Source: an uncultured Lachnospiraceae bacterium (GTDB lineage: Bacteria > Bacillota > Clostridia > Lachnospirales > Lachnospiraceae). From it: a DNA stretch of 24,035 nt. The stretch spans positions 1 through 24,035 of the forward strand of contig CAJURF010000056.1 of the NCBI GenBank assembly GCA_910588825.1, given 5' to 3'. Positions 1-8,503 of this stretch are shown here, piece after piece. The notes beneath the pieces were generated by a model. That model was not told the origin of the DNA. It was given only the letters and a program-made list of their open reading frames with translations, and made no database searches. The translations under genes were made by a program, and so were the position numbers. The stretch's first letter is position 1, and every line of letters starts with the position of its first letter.

Positions 1-986
1 AATCATGATCAAAATATCCGTATACCCAATGCCAGATTCCGCATTAGACTTCACCACCCAGCTTTCTTCTGCCCTCATCAGTCCCAGAAGCATTCCGTGG
101 TAAAAGTTTTCTTTCATTTCTTTCCTGACATAAGTATCCCGGATGCTGATGGAATCTTCCATAAAACTGTTAAACAACAGTTGGAATGTTTCCGCATCCC
201 CCTCTTTCACTGCCACACAAAATTTCTGCCATCGTTGCGTATTACTGATTGTCTTTGTTTCAAACCAGGTACGAATCTTTTCCTCATAAATTTCAAGGAT
301 CTCCCTGTTGGGAATCACCAGCTTATGAATTCTGCCGGCTGGTTCTTCTGCATCTGTCAGATATCCCGCCGCAAAAAGTATGCTCCACAAGTATGTCTGC
401 TTTTTCTGTGGCTCCCTGCTGTCAAAATCTGAATATGTGAGACCGGAAATCAGAGGTTTTTCCACGCATTCGCCGGAAATTAATTCAGGCTGTTATGGAG
501 ATCTGAAGGCTTTTCCAATTGATTCTCCGCCAGCCGTTCAAACTTTACCTTCTCATACTCCATGAGCCTATTGCTTTCCATGAGAAAATCCAGTCTTGCG
601 GCTTCTTCGCTGACCACAGTACACAGAGCATCATATGCAGTTTGAAAGTCCTCACCTTCCACATCTTTCAAACTGATGGAGACAACCGGATATTTTCCCA
701 TATACTGCTGGCACAGTTCTTTTTCCTGCGCAATTTTCAGCCCTTCAAATAATCCTGCATCTGCACCAATCTCAAAAAATGATTTGAGCATATCCAGATT
801 TAAAGTTTTACCAAAACGCCGGGGACGTGTAAAGAGATTTACACTGCCCCTGGTTCTTAAAAGTTCACTGATAAAATCCGTCTTATCTACATAATAGAAC
901 CCTTTGGTTCTGATATTGCGAAAGAATTCTTCTCCTATGGGAAGTTTCTTCTTCTCATCCATAATTATGTGCCTTTCTGCAGACAT
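1..986 (-). pseudogene. AAA-ATPase-like / PD-(D/E)XK (DUF1703) protein, internally deleted and frameshifted; runs off left edge
   Basis: The N-terminal half is open from 986 (better start ATG at 962, behind AGAAAGG nine bases upstream) to a stop at 486-488. It shows the family opening GEEFFRNIRTKGFYYVDKT and the Walker A-like RPRRFGKT. A second minus-strand frame, open from about 485 to the window edge, carries the later part of the same family: ELISGE, LTYSDFD, LWSILFAAGYLT, KLVIPNREI, ENFYHGMLLGL and the start of the nuclease domain (SGIGYTDILI). Compared with the family as I know it, roughly 150-160 residues are missing between the two parts, including the Walker B VDEYD region, and the parts are out of frame. 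This is therefore a deletion, not a single-base error. The intact paralogue lies immediately upstream. The family is widespread in gut anaerobes; its role is not established. Confidence 0.8.
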
Positions 987-1013
987 AGCGCTTCACGTCT
1001 CCATTTACCAAGG

Positions 1014-2633
1014 TCATTCACATTCACGAAGCACCTCAATCTTACACCCATGTTCCTTGGTCTTCCTGTCATAACTAATGCCCACGGCCAGAATCCGTCC
1101 CCCGAAGCGCCTCTGTTCCCCCATCCTGCCCTGGAATTTCAGCGCATACTGCCTGTCTTTGATCTGCTGGATGGCATTCTCCGGCGAATGGTCAATTTTC
1201 AGCTCCAGAATAATGCCGTCATCACCTTCCCAATCCGGATAGAAAATAAAGTCTGCATACCCGATTCCTGCCTTATCCTCCCTCTCCACCCGGTATCGGT
1301 CTCTCGCCGCAAGATATACAAGATTTACAACCGCAGACAGCTCTGTCTCATTATTATAAGACAGCATAGGTGTCTCCGTATTATGTGCGTATTCCAATAT
1401 TTCCGCCATGGTTCTGGTATCTCCCTCAAGGGTTGCTTTCAGCATCCGGTTTGATTTCCTCGCCAGACGGTATACATATCCCAAAGCTGTCTCCTTTTGA
1501 ATCATCTCACTGAATTTGTCCATCAGCTCCCTGTTGGGAATACTCACCCTGCCCCCGCGGTAAGTCAGGAACCCATACACCACCATTGCCGAAAAAATTT
1601 CATCCCGTGTGGCAAGGTTCATGGAGGCCGCCGCGTATTCCCGGATTTTCGCCGGAACAGACTCTCCGGCAGCCATCATGAGGAGATCTTCTCTCACATC
1701 ATCGATATTTTGTTCTATATAATAATAGATTTCATCGTAAGGACCAGCGCTTGTCCAGTAATTTCCAAGATTATCATTGATCAGCGCTGCTGCCACAGAT
1801 CTGGGATTGTAGACTTTTACACCGCTTTTGGTATCATAACCGTCATACCAGTCCTTCAGCCCCTGTCTTGTAACAGCCCGTGTATTCTTCACAGACAGAT
1901 AGCGCCCATACAGCATGTCCACCTCAGCCCCGGTAAACCCGAAATCCTTGCTGAACCTGGCTTCTGAGGCCATGGTATATTCCAGAAACATATTCAGCTC
2001 CGACCCGCTGGAATATTTGGCAATGGGAAGAATCCCCGTCATATAAGTGAGGGCTGTATATGCTTTATCCTTCAGCAGTCCTTTCAAAAACAGCAGGTAA
2101 GACTTTTTATCTGCTTCTGTAATAAACGGTGCATAAAACACGGCATCCCACTCATCCAGCACAAACAGAAATTTATCCCCTGTCCTGTCAAAGATTCTCT
2201 TCAGGTCCTCACTTACCGGACTGTTCTCCCGAAATGCAATATCCGGATAGGCAGCCCGCAGGTCTTCCCTGAGAAGTGATTTGATGGTGCCGATATATTC
2301 CTGATAACTTTCACACCCATCATCCATGATACTGAAATCAATGGCAATCACATTGAATTGGTTCAGATTTTCCCCATATCCTTCTGCTCCCGCAATTTCC
2401 AGAGAATCAAACAGTCCGCCGGCGTCCACACCTTTGCCAAAATAGGCTGCCACCATGTTGGCCATGACCGTTTTTCCGAACCTGCGGGGCCTTGTAATGC
2501 AGATATGCTGATTCCCCTGGCAGGCCAGCGGAATCAATTCCAGAAGCAGTTTCGTCTTATCCACAAAATAAGGGCTTTCCACCTGACTTTTATATAAAAC
2601 ATACCCATCAGAAGTATTTAAGTACATGGCCAT
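1014..2633 (-). CDS. AAA-ATPase-like protein with C-terminal PD-(D/E)XK nuclease-like domain (DUF1703 family)
   Basis: This 539-residue protein looks full length. The N-terminal AAA-ATPase-like domain has YFVDKT at 22-27, a Walker A-like RPRRFGKT at 48-55 and a Walker B-like FLFVLDEWDAVF at 155-166. A middle part has DWYDGYD and VYNPRSV. The C-terminal restriction-endonuclease-like fold shows GIGYADF (Asp461) and ILELK (Glu477, Lys479), matching the D...ExK catalytic pattern. The start ATG has AGGGGG eight bases upstream. It begins 12 bp after the acetyltransferase gene, so the two are probably co-transcribed. A decayed paralogue follows. Members are common in Bacteroidetes and Clostridia, often in several copies; function is unknown, and a nucleic-acid-cleaving or defence role is only a suggestion from the fold. 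Confidence 0.85.
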   Translation of the reverse strand: MAMYLNTSDGYVLYKSQVESPYFVDKTKLLLELIPLACQGNQHICITRPRRFGKTVMANMVAAYFGKGVDAGGLFDSLEIAGAEGYGENLNQFNVIAIDFSIMDDGCESYQEYIGTIKSLLREDLRAAYPDIAFRENSPVSEDLKRIFDRTGDKFLFVLDEWDAVFYAPFITEADKKSYLLFLKGLLKDKAYTALTYMTGILPIAKYSSGSELNMFLEYTMASEARFSKDFGFTGAEVDMLYGRYLSVKNTRAVTRQGLKDWYDGYDTKSGVKVYNPRSVAAALINDNLGNYWTSAGPYDEIYYYIEQNIDDVREDLLMMAAGESVPAKIREYAAASMNLATRDEIFSAMVVYGFLTYRGGRVSIPNRELMDKFSEMIQKETALGYVYRLARKSNRMLKATLEGDTRTMAEILEYAHNTETPMLSYNNETELSAVVNLVYLAARDRYRVEREDKAGIGYADFIFYPDWEGDDGIILELKIDHSPENAIQQIKDRQYALKFQGRMGEQRRFGGRILAVGISYDRKTKEHGCKIEVLRECE

Positions 2634-2645
2634 ATTTTCAGCCCC

Positions 2646-3131
2646 CTACAGCTCATGATAATAAGGACAAATATCCTCATAATGCCCGTCCGGCATACGA
2701 AACCCCCGGGGAATCACCCCCAGCTGCACAAACCCCAGCCGCTCATATAAATGGCGGGCGTGAATATTCCCTGCCACCACTGCGTTAAACTGCAGGATGC
2801 CAAACCCGTGGGCTTTTCCCTGCCCCAGACAGTCCCTCACCAGTTTTTCCCCAATGTGCTGTCCCCGGCATCCTTTGTCCACCGCGAAACTGGCATTGCA
2901 GATGTGTCCGCACCGCCCCTCGTTATTGGGATGCAGAATATATAATCCGCAGATTCCCTCCGGGGCAGCGGCTACGGCACAGTAAGTCTGGGAGGCAAAG
3001 AACTCCCTTCCTGTTATCTGATTCAGGCACTCCTCCTGGGGAAAGGCAGTCCCTTCCTCCACCACCTGGTTCCAGATTCCAATCATTTCTTCCAGATCCT
3101 CTGGCTGGTATTTTCTGATTTGAATGTCCAT
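2646..3131 (-). CDS. GNAT-family N-acetyltransferase
   Basis: This 161-residue protein has the GNAT acetyl-CoA site: strand SFAVDKGCRG followed by the pyrophosphate loop RGQHIG at 89-94, then the C-terminal AGNIHARHLYERLGF at 120-134. The overall form, with IRKYQPEDLEEMIGIWN at the N-terminus, resembles the small phosphinothricin/amino-acid acetyltransferase-like branch that transfers acetyl from acetyl-CoA to an amine. The substrate cannot be told. An upstream in-frame ATG at 3182 would add 17 residues that do not look like the fold; the ATG at 3131 has AAGGAG 13 bases upstream, a rather long gap, and is preferred because the fold begins there. It lies 85 bp behind prfC and just ahead of the DUF1703 gene. 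Confidence 0.8.
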   Translation of the reverse strand: MDIQIRKYQPEDLEEMIGIWNQVVEEGTAFPQEECLNQITGREFFASQTYCAVAAAPEGICGLYILHPNNEGRCGHICNASFAVDKGCRGQHIGEKLVRDCLGQGKAHGFGILQFNAVVAGNIHARHLYERLGFVQLGVIPRGFRMPDGHYEDICPYYHEL

Positions 3132-3216
3132 TTTCTCAAACCCACTCCTTCGTATGAACCAATATCCGCACCTACTGTCCATTCTCCAGTCTGCACAAGT
3201 ATTTCTCTATGGTTCC

Positions 3217-4806
3217 TTATCTCCCAAACTCTGACAAGACAAGCCCGTCGTTTCTGTCCAGGGTCATCCCCACACTCCAGGCATTGACAAACAACAGCAG
3301 GGGATTTCCCTTCAGATCTGTAACCTTTTTCATATCAGAAGTGCCCACTATCTTTTTCACATCCACCTCATCTGCATTGGCGATCCAGCGGATATGTTCA
3401 TAGGGCAGATTTTCCAGAATAATCTCCACATTGTATTCGCTGTGGAGGCGGTATTTCAGCACGTCAAACTGCAGAACGCCCACCACGCCCACAATCACTT
3501 CCTCCATGCCGGAGTCCAGCTCCTGGAAGATCTGAATGGCCCCTTCCTGGGCGATCTGGTTGATTCCCTTGGTGAACTGCTTTCTCTTCATGGTATCCAC
3601 CTGCCGCACCCTGGCAAAATGCTCCGGCGCAAAGGTGGGAATTCCCTCATAGGCGAATTTCAGCCCAGGGCGGCACAGAGTATCTCCGATGGAGAAAATC
3701 CCCGGGTCGAAGACACCGATAATGTCTCCCGCGTACGCCTCGTCCACCACATGCCTGGACTGAGCCATCATCTGCTGGGGCTGGGACAGGCGCAGTTTCT
3801 TATTGCCCTGGACATGATACACTTCCGCCGCGGAGTCAAACCGCCCGGAACAGATGCGCATAAATGCAATCCTGTCCCGATGGGCCTTGTTCATATTTGC
3901 CTGAATCTTAAACACAAATGCGGAAAAATCGTCACTGACCGGGTCAATACTCCCCTGGTCTGAAACCCTGGGCAGGGGCGGGGCTGTCATGGCGAGAAAA
4001 TGCTGTAAAAAGGTCTCCACACCGAAATTTGTCAGCGCTGACCCGAAAAACACCGGAGACAGCTTCCCCTGGTCCACCAGCTTCTGGTCAAACTCTGCGC
4101 TGGCGCCGTCCAGAAGCTCGATTTCCTCTAACAGAGTATCTTTTTGTTCCTGGCTGACCATATCCAGCAGATGGGGGTCATCCAGGGCAATGTTCTCCCC
4201 GGTTCCCTCTTTCGTACCTTTCTGTGTATCGGAAAATGTCAGTACCTGTCCGGTTTCCCGGTCATAAACTCCCCGAAATGCCTTTCCGGAGCCGATGGGC
4301 CAGTTCACCGGACAGGTGGCTATTCCCAGTTCTTTTTCAATTTCATCTAACAAATCAAAGGTATCATTGGCATCTCTGTCCATTTTGTTGATAAAAGTAA
4401 AAATGGGGATATGGCGCATCACGCAAACCTTGAACAGTTTGCGGGTCTGCGCCTCCACTCCTTTGGAACCGTCGATAACCATCACTGCCGAGTCTGCTGC
4501 CATCAACGTCCGGTATGTGTCCTCGGAAAAGTCCTGATGTCCCGGGGTGTCCAATATGTTAATACAATAATTGTCATAATAAAACTGCAAAACAGAAGAA
4601 GTAACGGAAATTCCCCTTTCCTTCTCAATTTCCATCCAGTCAGATACCGCATGTCTCGCCGTGGCCTTTCCTTTCACAGAGCCGGCCAGGTTAATGGCTC
4701 CGCCGTACAGCAGGAATTTCTCTGTCAACGTAGTTTTTCCGGCATCTGGATGGGAAATAATCGCAAACGTACGTCTCTTTTCTATTTCTTTGGTGTATTT
4801 TGGCAC
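3217..4806 (-). CDS. prfC: Peptide chain release factor 3
   Basis: This 529-residue translational GTPase has RF3-type motifs: G1 SHPDAGKTT at 18-26, switch I GISVTS near 65-70, G3 DTPGHQDF from 86, and G4 NKMD at 140-143, followed by the RF3-type beta-barrel and C-terminal domain (GVVGVLQFDVLKYRL). RF3 uses GTP to release RF1/RF2 from ribosomes after peptide release. The length is normal for the family. The start codon is GTG, with AGGAGG six bases upstream. A near-consensus sigma-A promoter lies just upstream, so the gene is probably transcribed independently of the spoIIIA operon before it. No clear terminator was seen between it and the acetyltransferase gene. Confidence 0.95.
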   Translation of the reverse strand: MPKYTKEIEKRRTFAIISHPDAGKTTLTEKFLLYGGAINLAGSVKGKATARHAVSDWMEIEKERGISVTSSVLQFYYDNYCINILDTPGHQDFSEDTYRTLMAADSAVMVIDGSKGVEAQTRKLFKVCVMRHIPIFTFINKMDRDANDTFDLLDEIEKELGIATCPVNWPIGSGKAFRGVYDRETGQVLTFSDTQKGTKEGTGENIALDDPHLLDMVSQEQKDTLLEEIELLDGASAEFDQKLVDQGKLSPVFFGSALTNFGVETFLQHFLAMTAPPLPRVSDQGSIDPVSDDFSAFVFKIQANMNKAHRDRIAFMRICSGRFDSAAEVYHVQGNKKLRLSQPQQMMAQSRHVVDEAYAGDIIGVFDPGIFSIGDTLCRPGLKFAYEGIPTFAPEHFARVRQVDTMKRKQFTKGINQIAQEGAIQIFQELDSGMEEVIVGVVGVLQFDVLKYRLHSEYNVEIILENLPYEHIRWIANADEVDVKKIVGTSDMKKVTDLKGNPLLLFVNAWSVGMTLDRNDGLVLSEFGR

Positions 4807-4872
4807 TGCAGACCTCCTGTATCTCTCATCTATCTCATCCTTTATTTTCTGGTAACTATATACAACGTTTCC

Positions 4873-4901
4873 ATTCTATTACACCCAAAAGGGGCTGTCA
4901 A
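4873..4901 (-). promoter_or_regulatory. Sigma-A promoter of prfC
   Basis: On the minus strand TTGACA (4896-4901) and TAGAAT (4873-4878) are separated by exactly 17 bp: a perfect -35 and a 5/6 -10. It sits 19 bp after the spoIIIAH stop and 66 bp before the prfC start. This separates a vegetative gene from the sporulation operon upstream. Confidence 0.8.
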
Positions 4902-4919
4902 GGTGTGAAATCCAATCCG

Positions 4920-5657
4920 TCAGTCAGACGCCTCACTCAGCGGAGTGATGACAATATTCTCTGCTGCCACTTCTGCTTTGCGCTTCACCACATCCTCAAT
5001 CTGCGCCCGGGAGGTGTCGTCAAGCTGATTATCAGGCACCACCACATCTGCACTGTCCCCGGTTAAGTTCACCACCACATCCACAAATCCTTTGGATTCC
5101 AGAAGGGATTCCGCAGCCGACTCTTTCTCTGCGATTTCCGACAGGGTAACCATACTGGTGACAGCCTCCTGCTTCTGTTCTTCTGAGATGTCCGGATTAT
5201 CAATGATCTCCATCAGATTTGCTTTATTCTGAGAACGGACCTGCTCCCGGCTGATTTTTGCCTGTGCGGCAAATCCGGTGGACCCTGTGAGGACTGCTTC
5301 CCCTGGGGTATCCGTGTTGATATCCTCCTGTGCCTGGGCATCTGTCTGGGCGTCCTCAGGAGTTTCTTCCGGTGTCTGTGTATTTTCTGCAGTTTCTTCC
5401 CCCTCCTGGCCTGCGGGAGATTCTGCAGGAGAAACCTGTGTGGTGGTACTGTGGGCGTTTTCTTCGATTAGTGCTGTCTCGTCGCTGACATCATAATCCA
5501 GACTTTCAATATCCTCCAGAATATTGTTGTCCGCAGTTTCTGTGCTGGCCTCCTTCATTCCGAAGTCCACATCGGAAAAACTCAGATAGCCTGCCACGGC
5601 AATCATAATTGCCAGTGCTGTGATAATCACCTGATTCTTCTTAAATACTTTCTTCAC
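4920..5657 (-). CDS. spoIIIAH: Stage III sporulation protein AH
   Basis: This 245-residue protein has a short basic N-terminus, one membrane segment at about 10-26 (VIITALAIMIAVAGYLSF), a long acidic, Pro/Thr/Gln-rich linker at about 35-130, and a C-terminal domain (about 135-245) resembling the secretin/YscJ-like ring domain of SpoIIIAH. In the family this domain projects from the mother-cell membrane into the intermembrane space and binds forespore SpoIIQ. The linker is long compared with the Bacillus protein. The start is GTG with AAAGGAG six bases upstream. It is the last gene of the spoIIIA operon, 11 bp after spoIIIAG. Confidence 0.9.
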   Translation of the reverse strand: MKKVFKKNQVIITALAIMIAVAGYLSFSDVDFGMKEASTETADNNILEDIESLDYDVSDETALIEENAHSTTTQVSPAESPAGQEGEETAENTQTPEETPEDAQTDAQAQEDINTDTPGEAVLTGSTGFAAQAKISREQVRSQNKANLMEIIDNPDISEEQKQEAVTSMVTLSEIAEKESAAESLLESKGFVDVVVNLTGDSADVVVPDNQLDDTSRAQIEDVVKRKAEVAAENIVITPLSEASD

Positions 5658-5668
5658 TTTCCTCTCCT

Positions 5669-6178
5669 TTATTTCATTTTCATTACTTTAATTTTATGGG
5701 CTTCCACCTGAAATAATGCCATAACTGCCTCCTGAATATTTCGGACAACCACAGAATTGTCCCCGCCCTGTGCCGCAATCAGCACTCCCTGTATGGATAC
5801 AGAAGGGTTCTGGGAAGAAAAAGAAGTCATGGTATCCTCTGAATTTTCCAGCATCAGCATCACTTTTACCTGCCCGATTCCCTCTACCTGCTGCAAAAGC
5901 TGCTCCAGCTGCTGCTCCAACACAGCCTTTTCTGTCAGTACCTGCGCATCTTCATTGGAATTTCCATAGAGATTTTCATAAATCCCGCTGCCGGCCATGG
6001 TATTTTTACTTCCTGTCTTCTTTTGGGATACGGTCTGGCTGATTTTCTTTGTGGGTATGGCCATAACCAGAAGTATCAGTCCCAGCAGCAGCAGAATCAT
6101 CCACTGCTGTTTATCCCACTTTTTCAAAGAGAATTTCCACTTTTTCTCCTGGGATTTCATAGGTTCCTGCCAGCTCAT
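5669..6178 (-). CDS. spoIIIAG: Stage III sporulation protein AG
   Basis: This 169-residue protein has a charged cytoplasmic N-terminus of about 25 residues, one membrane helix (about 27-41, MILLLLGLILLVMAI) and an extracytoplasmic domain containing LEQLLQQVEGIGQVKVMLMLE, the ring-building motif typical of SpoIIIAG. The family forms a large ring in the channel between mother cell and forespore. The start is uncertain: ATG at 6178 (GAGGG about six bases upstream) or ATG at 6160. Either one makes the gene overlap the end of spoIIIAF by 50-68 bp; a start beyond the overlap (6100) would remove the usual cytoplasmic tail. Confidence 0.88.
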   Translation of the reverse strand: MSWQEPMKSQEKKWKFSLKKWDKQQWMILLLLGLILLVMAIPTKKISQTVSQKKTGSKNTMAGSGIYENLYGNSNEDAQVLTEKAVLEQQLEQLLQQVEGIGQVKVMLMLENSEDTMTSFSSQNPSVSIQGVLIAAQGGDNSVVVRNIQEAVMALFQVEAHKIKVMKMK

Positions 6179-6647
6179 TTTCCACCCTCTCTCTCAACTG
6201 GCTGTTCTCAGCGCCTGACAGCCGAATCTGCACAGATGCGGCGCCCAGCTTCTGGGATTCCTCGTCCAGCTCCATTTCCACATGAATTTCCCGGATTTCA
6301 CACCCTTTTCCCAAAATTTCTTCCAGAGATTCCCCCATTAGACTCTCCATCTCCCGCTCATATGCTTCTATATAATACTCACTGTCTGCATATTCCCCAT
6401 ACACCTGCCCCCAGCGGGAGTTTAGGAATTCTTCTTCCAGAAGCTCCCGCCGAAACCTTGCATTCATGGTGCTGTCCAGATTGAGCAGGTTCAGCAAAGG
6501 GGATGTGATGATTAAAATCAGCAGCACCCCCATAAAAGAACGAATATACCTTCCATATTGCTGGCTTGGCATCACATGGATGACAGCCTCCAGAACAATA
6601 TAATAGACAGCCAGATTCCTCACCCACTGATAAATCGCCTGTGTCAC
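6111..6647 (-). CDS. spoIIIAF: Stage III sporulation protein AF
   Basis: This protein of about 178 residues has two N-terminal membrane helices (NLAVYYIVLEAVIHVM and SFMGVLLILIITSPLLNLL) followed by a soluble domain ending in the typical VEILFEKVG. I place the start at a GTG at 6647, two bases after the spoIIIAE stop region and eight bases behind GGAGG. A TTG at 6662 would extend it by five residues but would use the ribosome site itself as coding sequence. It is part of the SpoIIIA complex in the mother-cell membrane; its individual role is not well defined. Its 3' end overlaps spoIIIAG. Confidence 0.88.
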   Translation of the reverse strand: MTQAIYQWVRNLAVYYIVLEAVIHVMPSQQYGRYIRSFMGVLLILIITSPLLNLLNLDSTMNARFRRELLEEEFLNSRWGQVYGEYADSEYYIEAYEREMESLMGESLEEILGKGCEIREIHVEMELDEESQKLGAASVQIRLSGAENSQLRERVENELAGTYEIPGEKVEILFEKVG

Positions 6648-6648
6648 A

Positions 6649-7872
6649 TTATCCACCTCCAAAAGATGCTGCCAGTACTGCGATGGTAATCATACAGAGA
6701 ATCTCTGTGGTGTACAGAATCTTTAACAGCAGGCTGCACCCCTCCCCCATCACACCCAGACATCCCACCAGACGCTTATCTGACACTGGCTGTACCAGTG
6801 CCGCCGCAAATTTATAAAGCAGAGAGCAGATTCCATACTGAATCAGCGGCGATACGCCCCAGATGAGCAAAATGGCCAAAAAGGCGGCACCCAGACAGTT
6901 TCTCACCAGCACAGCGCTTGCCAGCACAATCTCTGTCACAGCGTTTAAGGCATTTCCCACCCCGGGGATTACACTGGCGGTCTTTCCCAGGGTTGTCCTC
7001 CTCAGACTATCGATTACAGGGGCCACCAGCCCCCTAATCACCTGCATGCCTATTAACACTCCCATCAGGGTCTTCAGGCTCCACTCCACCAATGTCCGTA
7101 TAAGACCTGCCAGCCTGCTCAATATCTCCTCTTTTGACAGGAAATTGACCATCTCAAGAAGCACATACAGACCTGTGCAGGGCAGAACAAATGTGAGAAT
7201 CGTCCACTGAATCAAAGACACTAAAATCAGCACCAGCTGATAGAACATGGCCGCGCTGGCCACCCCAGAGGATGCCGCCACAGCCAGATAATAAGCGGGA
7301 GTCAGCCCTTTCATCAGTTCCAGCAGCCCGGATATCTTCTCCTCTAACTGTCCGCTCAAATTGTAAAACCCATTCAGCAGCAGGGTAAAAAGAAGCAGGT
7401 ACACAATATAAAATCCCATCTCCCCCACCTGCCCCTTGTCAAATACCTGGGAAAAATTTGTAAACATGGCAGCCAGCAATGCCAGAACCATAGCCTGTAC
7501 CAGAAGATCTTTCTGTCTGTCCAGCTGGGAAAATACTATCTGCCAAACCATGTCCAGTACCTTTTCCTTATTGATCATCTCTTTTCCCGCCATCAAGTCC
7601 TGCACAGCCTGTCCCAGCGAAAACGTATCTTCTCCCAGCATCTCATCAATCATCTGCTGCACTTCCTGAAGGTCCATATCCTCCAGCAGTTCCTGAGCTG
7701 CCTGATTTTCCATTCCCTCCTCCTGCTGTGCTGTCTGATTTCCCACTTTCGCATCTTCCGAAGCCCCAAATACCAGAGTCTTTGATGTGCTCTGCCAAAT
7801 GCAAAGACACACAAGAACAGCAAGAAAACCGAAGATAATCCAGAAAACCAGAAGTCTGTTCCCCCTGCTCAT
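6649..7872 (-). CDS. spoIIIAE: Stage III sporulation protein AE
   Basis: This 407-residue polytopic membrane protein has an N-terminal hydrophobic signal/anchor (about 7-26), an acidic Gln/Glu-rich stretch (about 40-95), and then about seven further hydrophobic segments. Family hallmarks include GLTPAYYLAVAASSG, and later SVIPGVGNALNAVTEIVL. It is the largest membrane component of the SpoIIIA channel complex. The ATG overlaps the spoIIIAD stop (ATGA, four bases) and has no strong ribosome site of its own, which points to translational coupling. Confidence 0.92.
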   Translation of the reverse strand: MSRGNRLLVFWIIFGFLAVLVCLCIWQSTSKTLVFGASEDAKVGNQTAQQEEGMENQAAQELLEDMDLQEVQQMIDEMLGEDTFSLGQAVQDLMAGKEMINKEKVLDMVWQIVFSQLDRQKDLLVQAMVLALLAAMFTNFSQVFDKGQVGEMGFYIVYLLLFTLLLNGFYNLSGQLEEKISGLLELMKGLTPAYYLAVAASSGVASAAMFYQLVLILVSLIQWTILTFVLPCTGLYVLLEMVNFLSKEEILSRLAGLIRTLVEWSLKTLMGVLIGMQVIRGLVAPVIDSLRRTTLGKTASVIPGVGNALNAVTEIVLASAVLVRNCLGAAFLAILLIWGVSPLIQYGICSLLYKFAAALVQPVSDKRLVGCLGVMGEGCSLLLKILYTTEILCMITIAVLAASFGGG

Positions 7873-8255
7873 GACAAGAACCCATGGATCGTTTCCATAA
7901 GAGCCAGCATAATGGGCATACTCACCGCCATAATCGCCAGTTTGCTGAACAATTCAATCTGACCCCCAATGGCCCCGTATCCGGCGTCCTTACAGATTCC
8001 GGAAGAAAATTCGCCGATATAGGCAATCCCTACCATTTTCAGCAGCGTTTCCACATAACTGCTGTCCATGGGAAGATAGGCTTTCAGATTTAAAATGGTC
8101 TGAAACAGATAGCTGAGCTTGCCAACTGCCAGAAACAAAATGGCAATGCCTGCTCCGAAGGAAACATAGAAACTGTATTCTGCCCGGCTCTCCTTTAGTA
8201 AAAACCCTAAAAGCACACTCCCAATACCCAGCAGGGAGACTTTCACCACATCCAT
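7869..8255 (-). CDS. spoIIIAD: Stage III sporulation protein AD
   Basis: This 128-residue membrane protein has about four hydrophobic helices and contains VGIAYIGEFSSGICKDAGYGAIGGQIELFSKL, written here as the family-defining region at about residues 75-106. SpoIIIAD is a small membrane part of the SpoIIIA complex, related in sequence to SpoIIIAC. The start ATG has AGGGGGAAGAG just upstream. It lies 15 bp after spoIIIAC and overlaps spoIIIAE by four bases. Confidence 0.92.
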   Translation of the reverse strand: MDVVKVSLLGIGSVLLGFLLKESRAEYSFYVSFGAGIAILFLAVGKLSYLFQTILNLKAYLPMDSSYVETLLKMVGIAYIGEFSSGICKDAGYGAIGGQIELFSKLAIMAVSMPIMLALMETIHGFLS

Positions 8256-8270
8256 TTTCTCTTCCCCCTG

Positions 8271-8465
8271 TCACAACAGAAACAGATTTTTAATTGTCTC
8301 AAATAATTCATATATATATGGCAAAATCCAAAACAACACAATAAGCAGACCCGCCAGGCTGATGAGAAATGCCTGTTCATCTCTTCCGCTGTGCTTTAGC
8401 ACCTGGCTCAGCATCGACACCAGGATGCCAACTGCGGCAATTTTAAAAATAATGCTGACTTCCAC
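8271..8465 (-). CDS. spoIIIAC: Stage III sporulation protein AC
   Basis: This 64-residue, two-helix membrane protein runs from MEVSIIFKIAAVGILVSML to LFETIKNLFLL, the expected length and shape of SpoIIIAC. The start is a GTG at 8465 with AAGGGAG six bases upstream; the same frame is open farther upstream but that part overlaps spoIIIAB and has no family similarity. SpoIIIAC is a small membrane component of the mother-cell complex. Confidence 0.92.
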   Translation of the reverse strand: MEVSIIFKIAAVGILVSMLSQVLKHSGRDEQAFLISLAGLLIVLFWILPYIYELFETIKNLFLL

Positions 8466-8503
8466 AGATTTCTCCCTTCCTGCACGGCCCGCCGCACACG
8501 ATT

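Noticed and set aside
480..490. Single-base sequencing error splitting the DUF1703 gene
   Set aside because: Joining the two frames still leaves about 150 family residues missing, including Walker B, so a deletion is required.
2646..3182. Longer acetyltransferase starting at 3182
   Set aside because: The extra 17 residues are outside the GNAT fold and the upstream GGAGA is directly against the ATG.
3394..3963. Long open frame on the plus strand opposite prfC, and similar frames opposite gltX, the helicase, asnB and spoIIIA
   Set aside because: They lie antisense to clearly recognised genes, have no ribosome sites or family motifs, and their composition follows from the coding strand.
4880..4912. 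Terminator after spoIIIAH (CACACC ... GGGTGT)
   Set aside because: The stem is short with a 15-base loop and no T-run, and the same bases form the prfC promoter.
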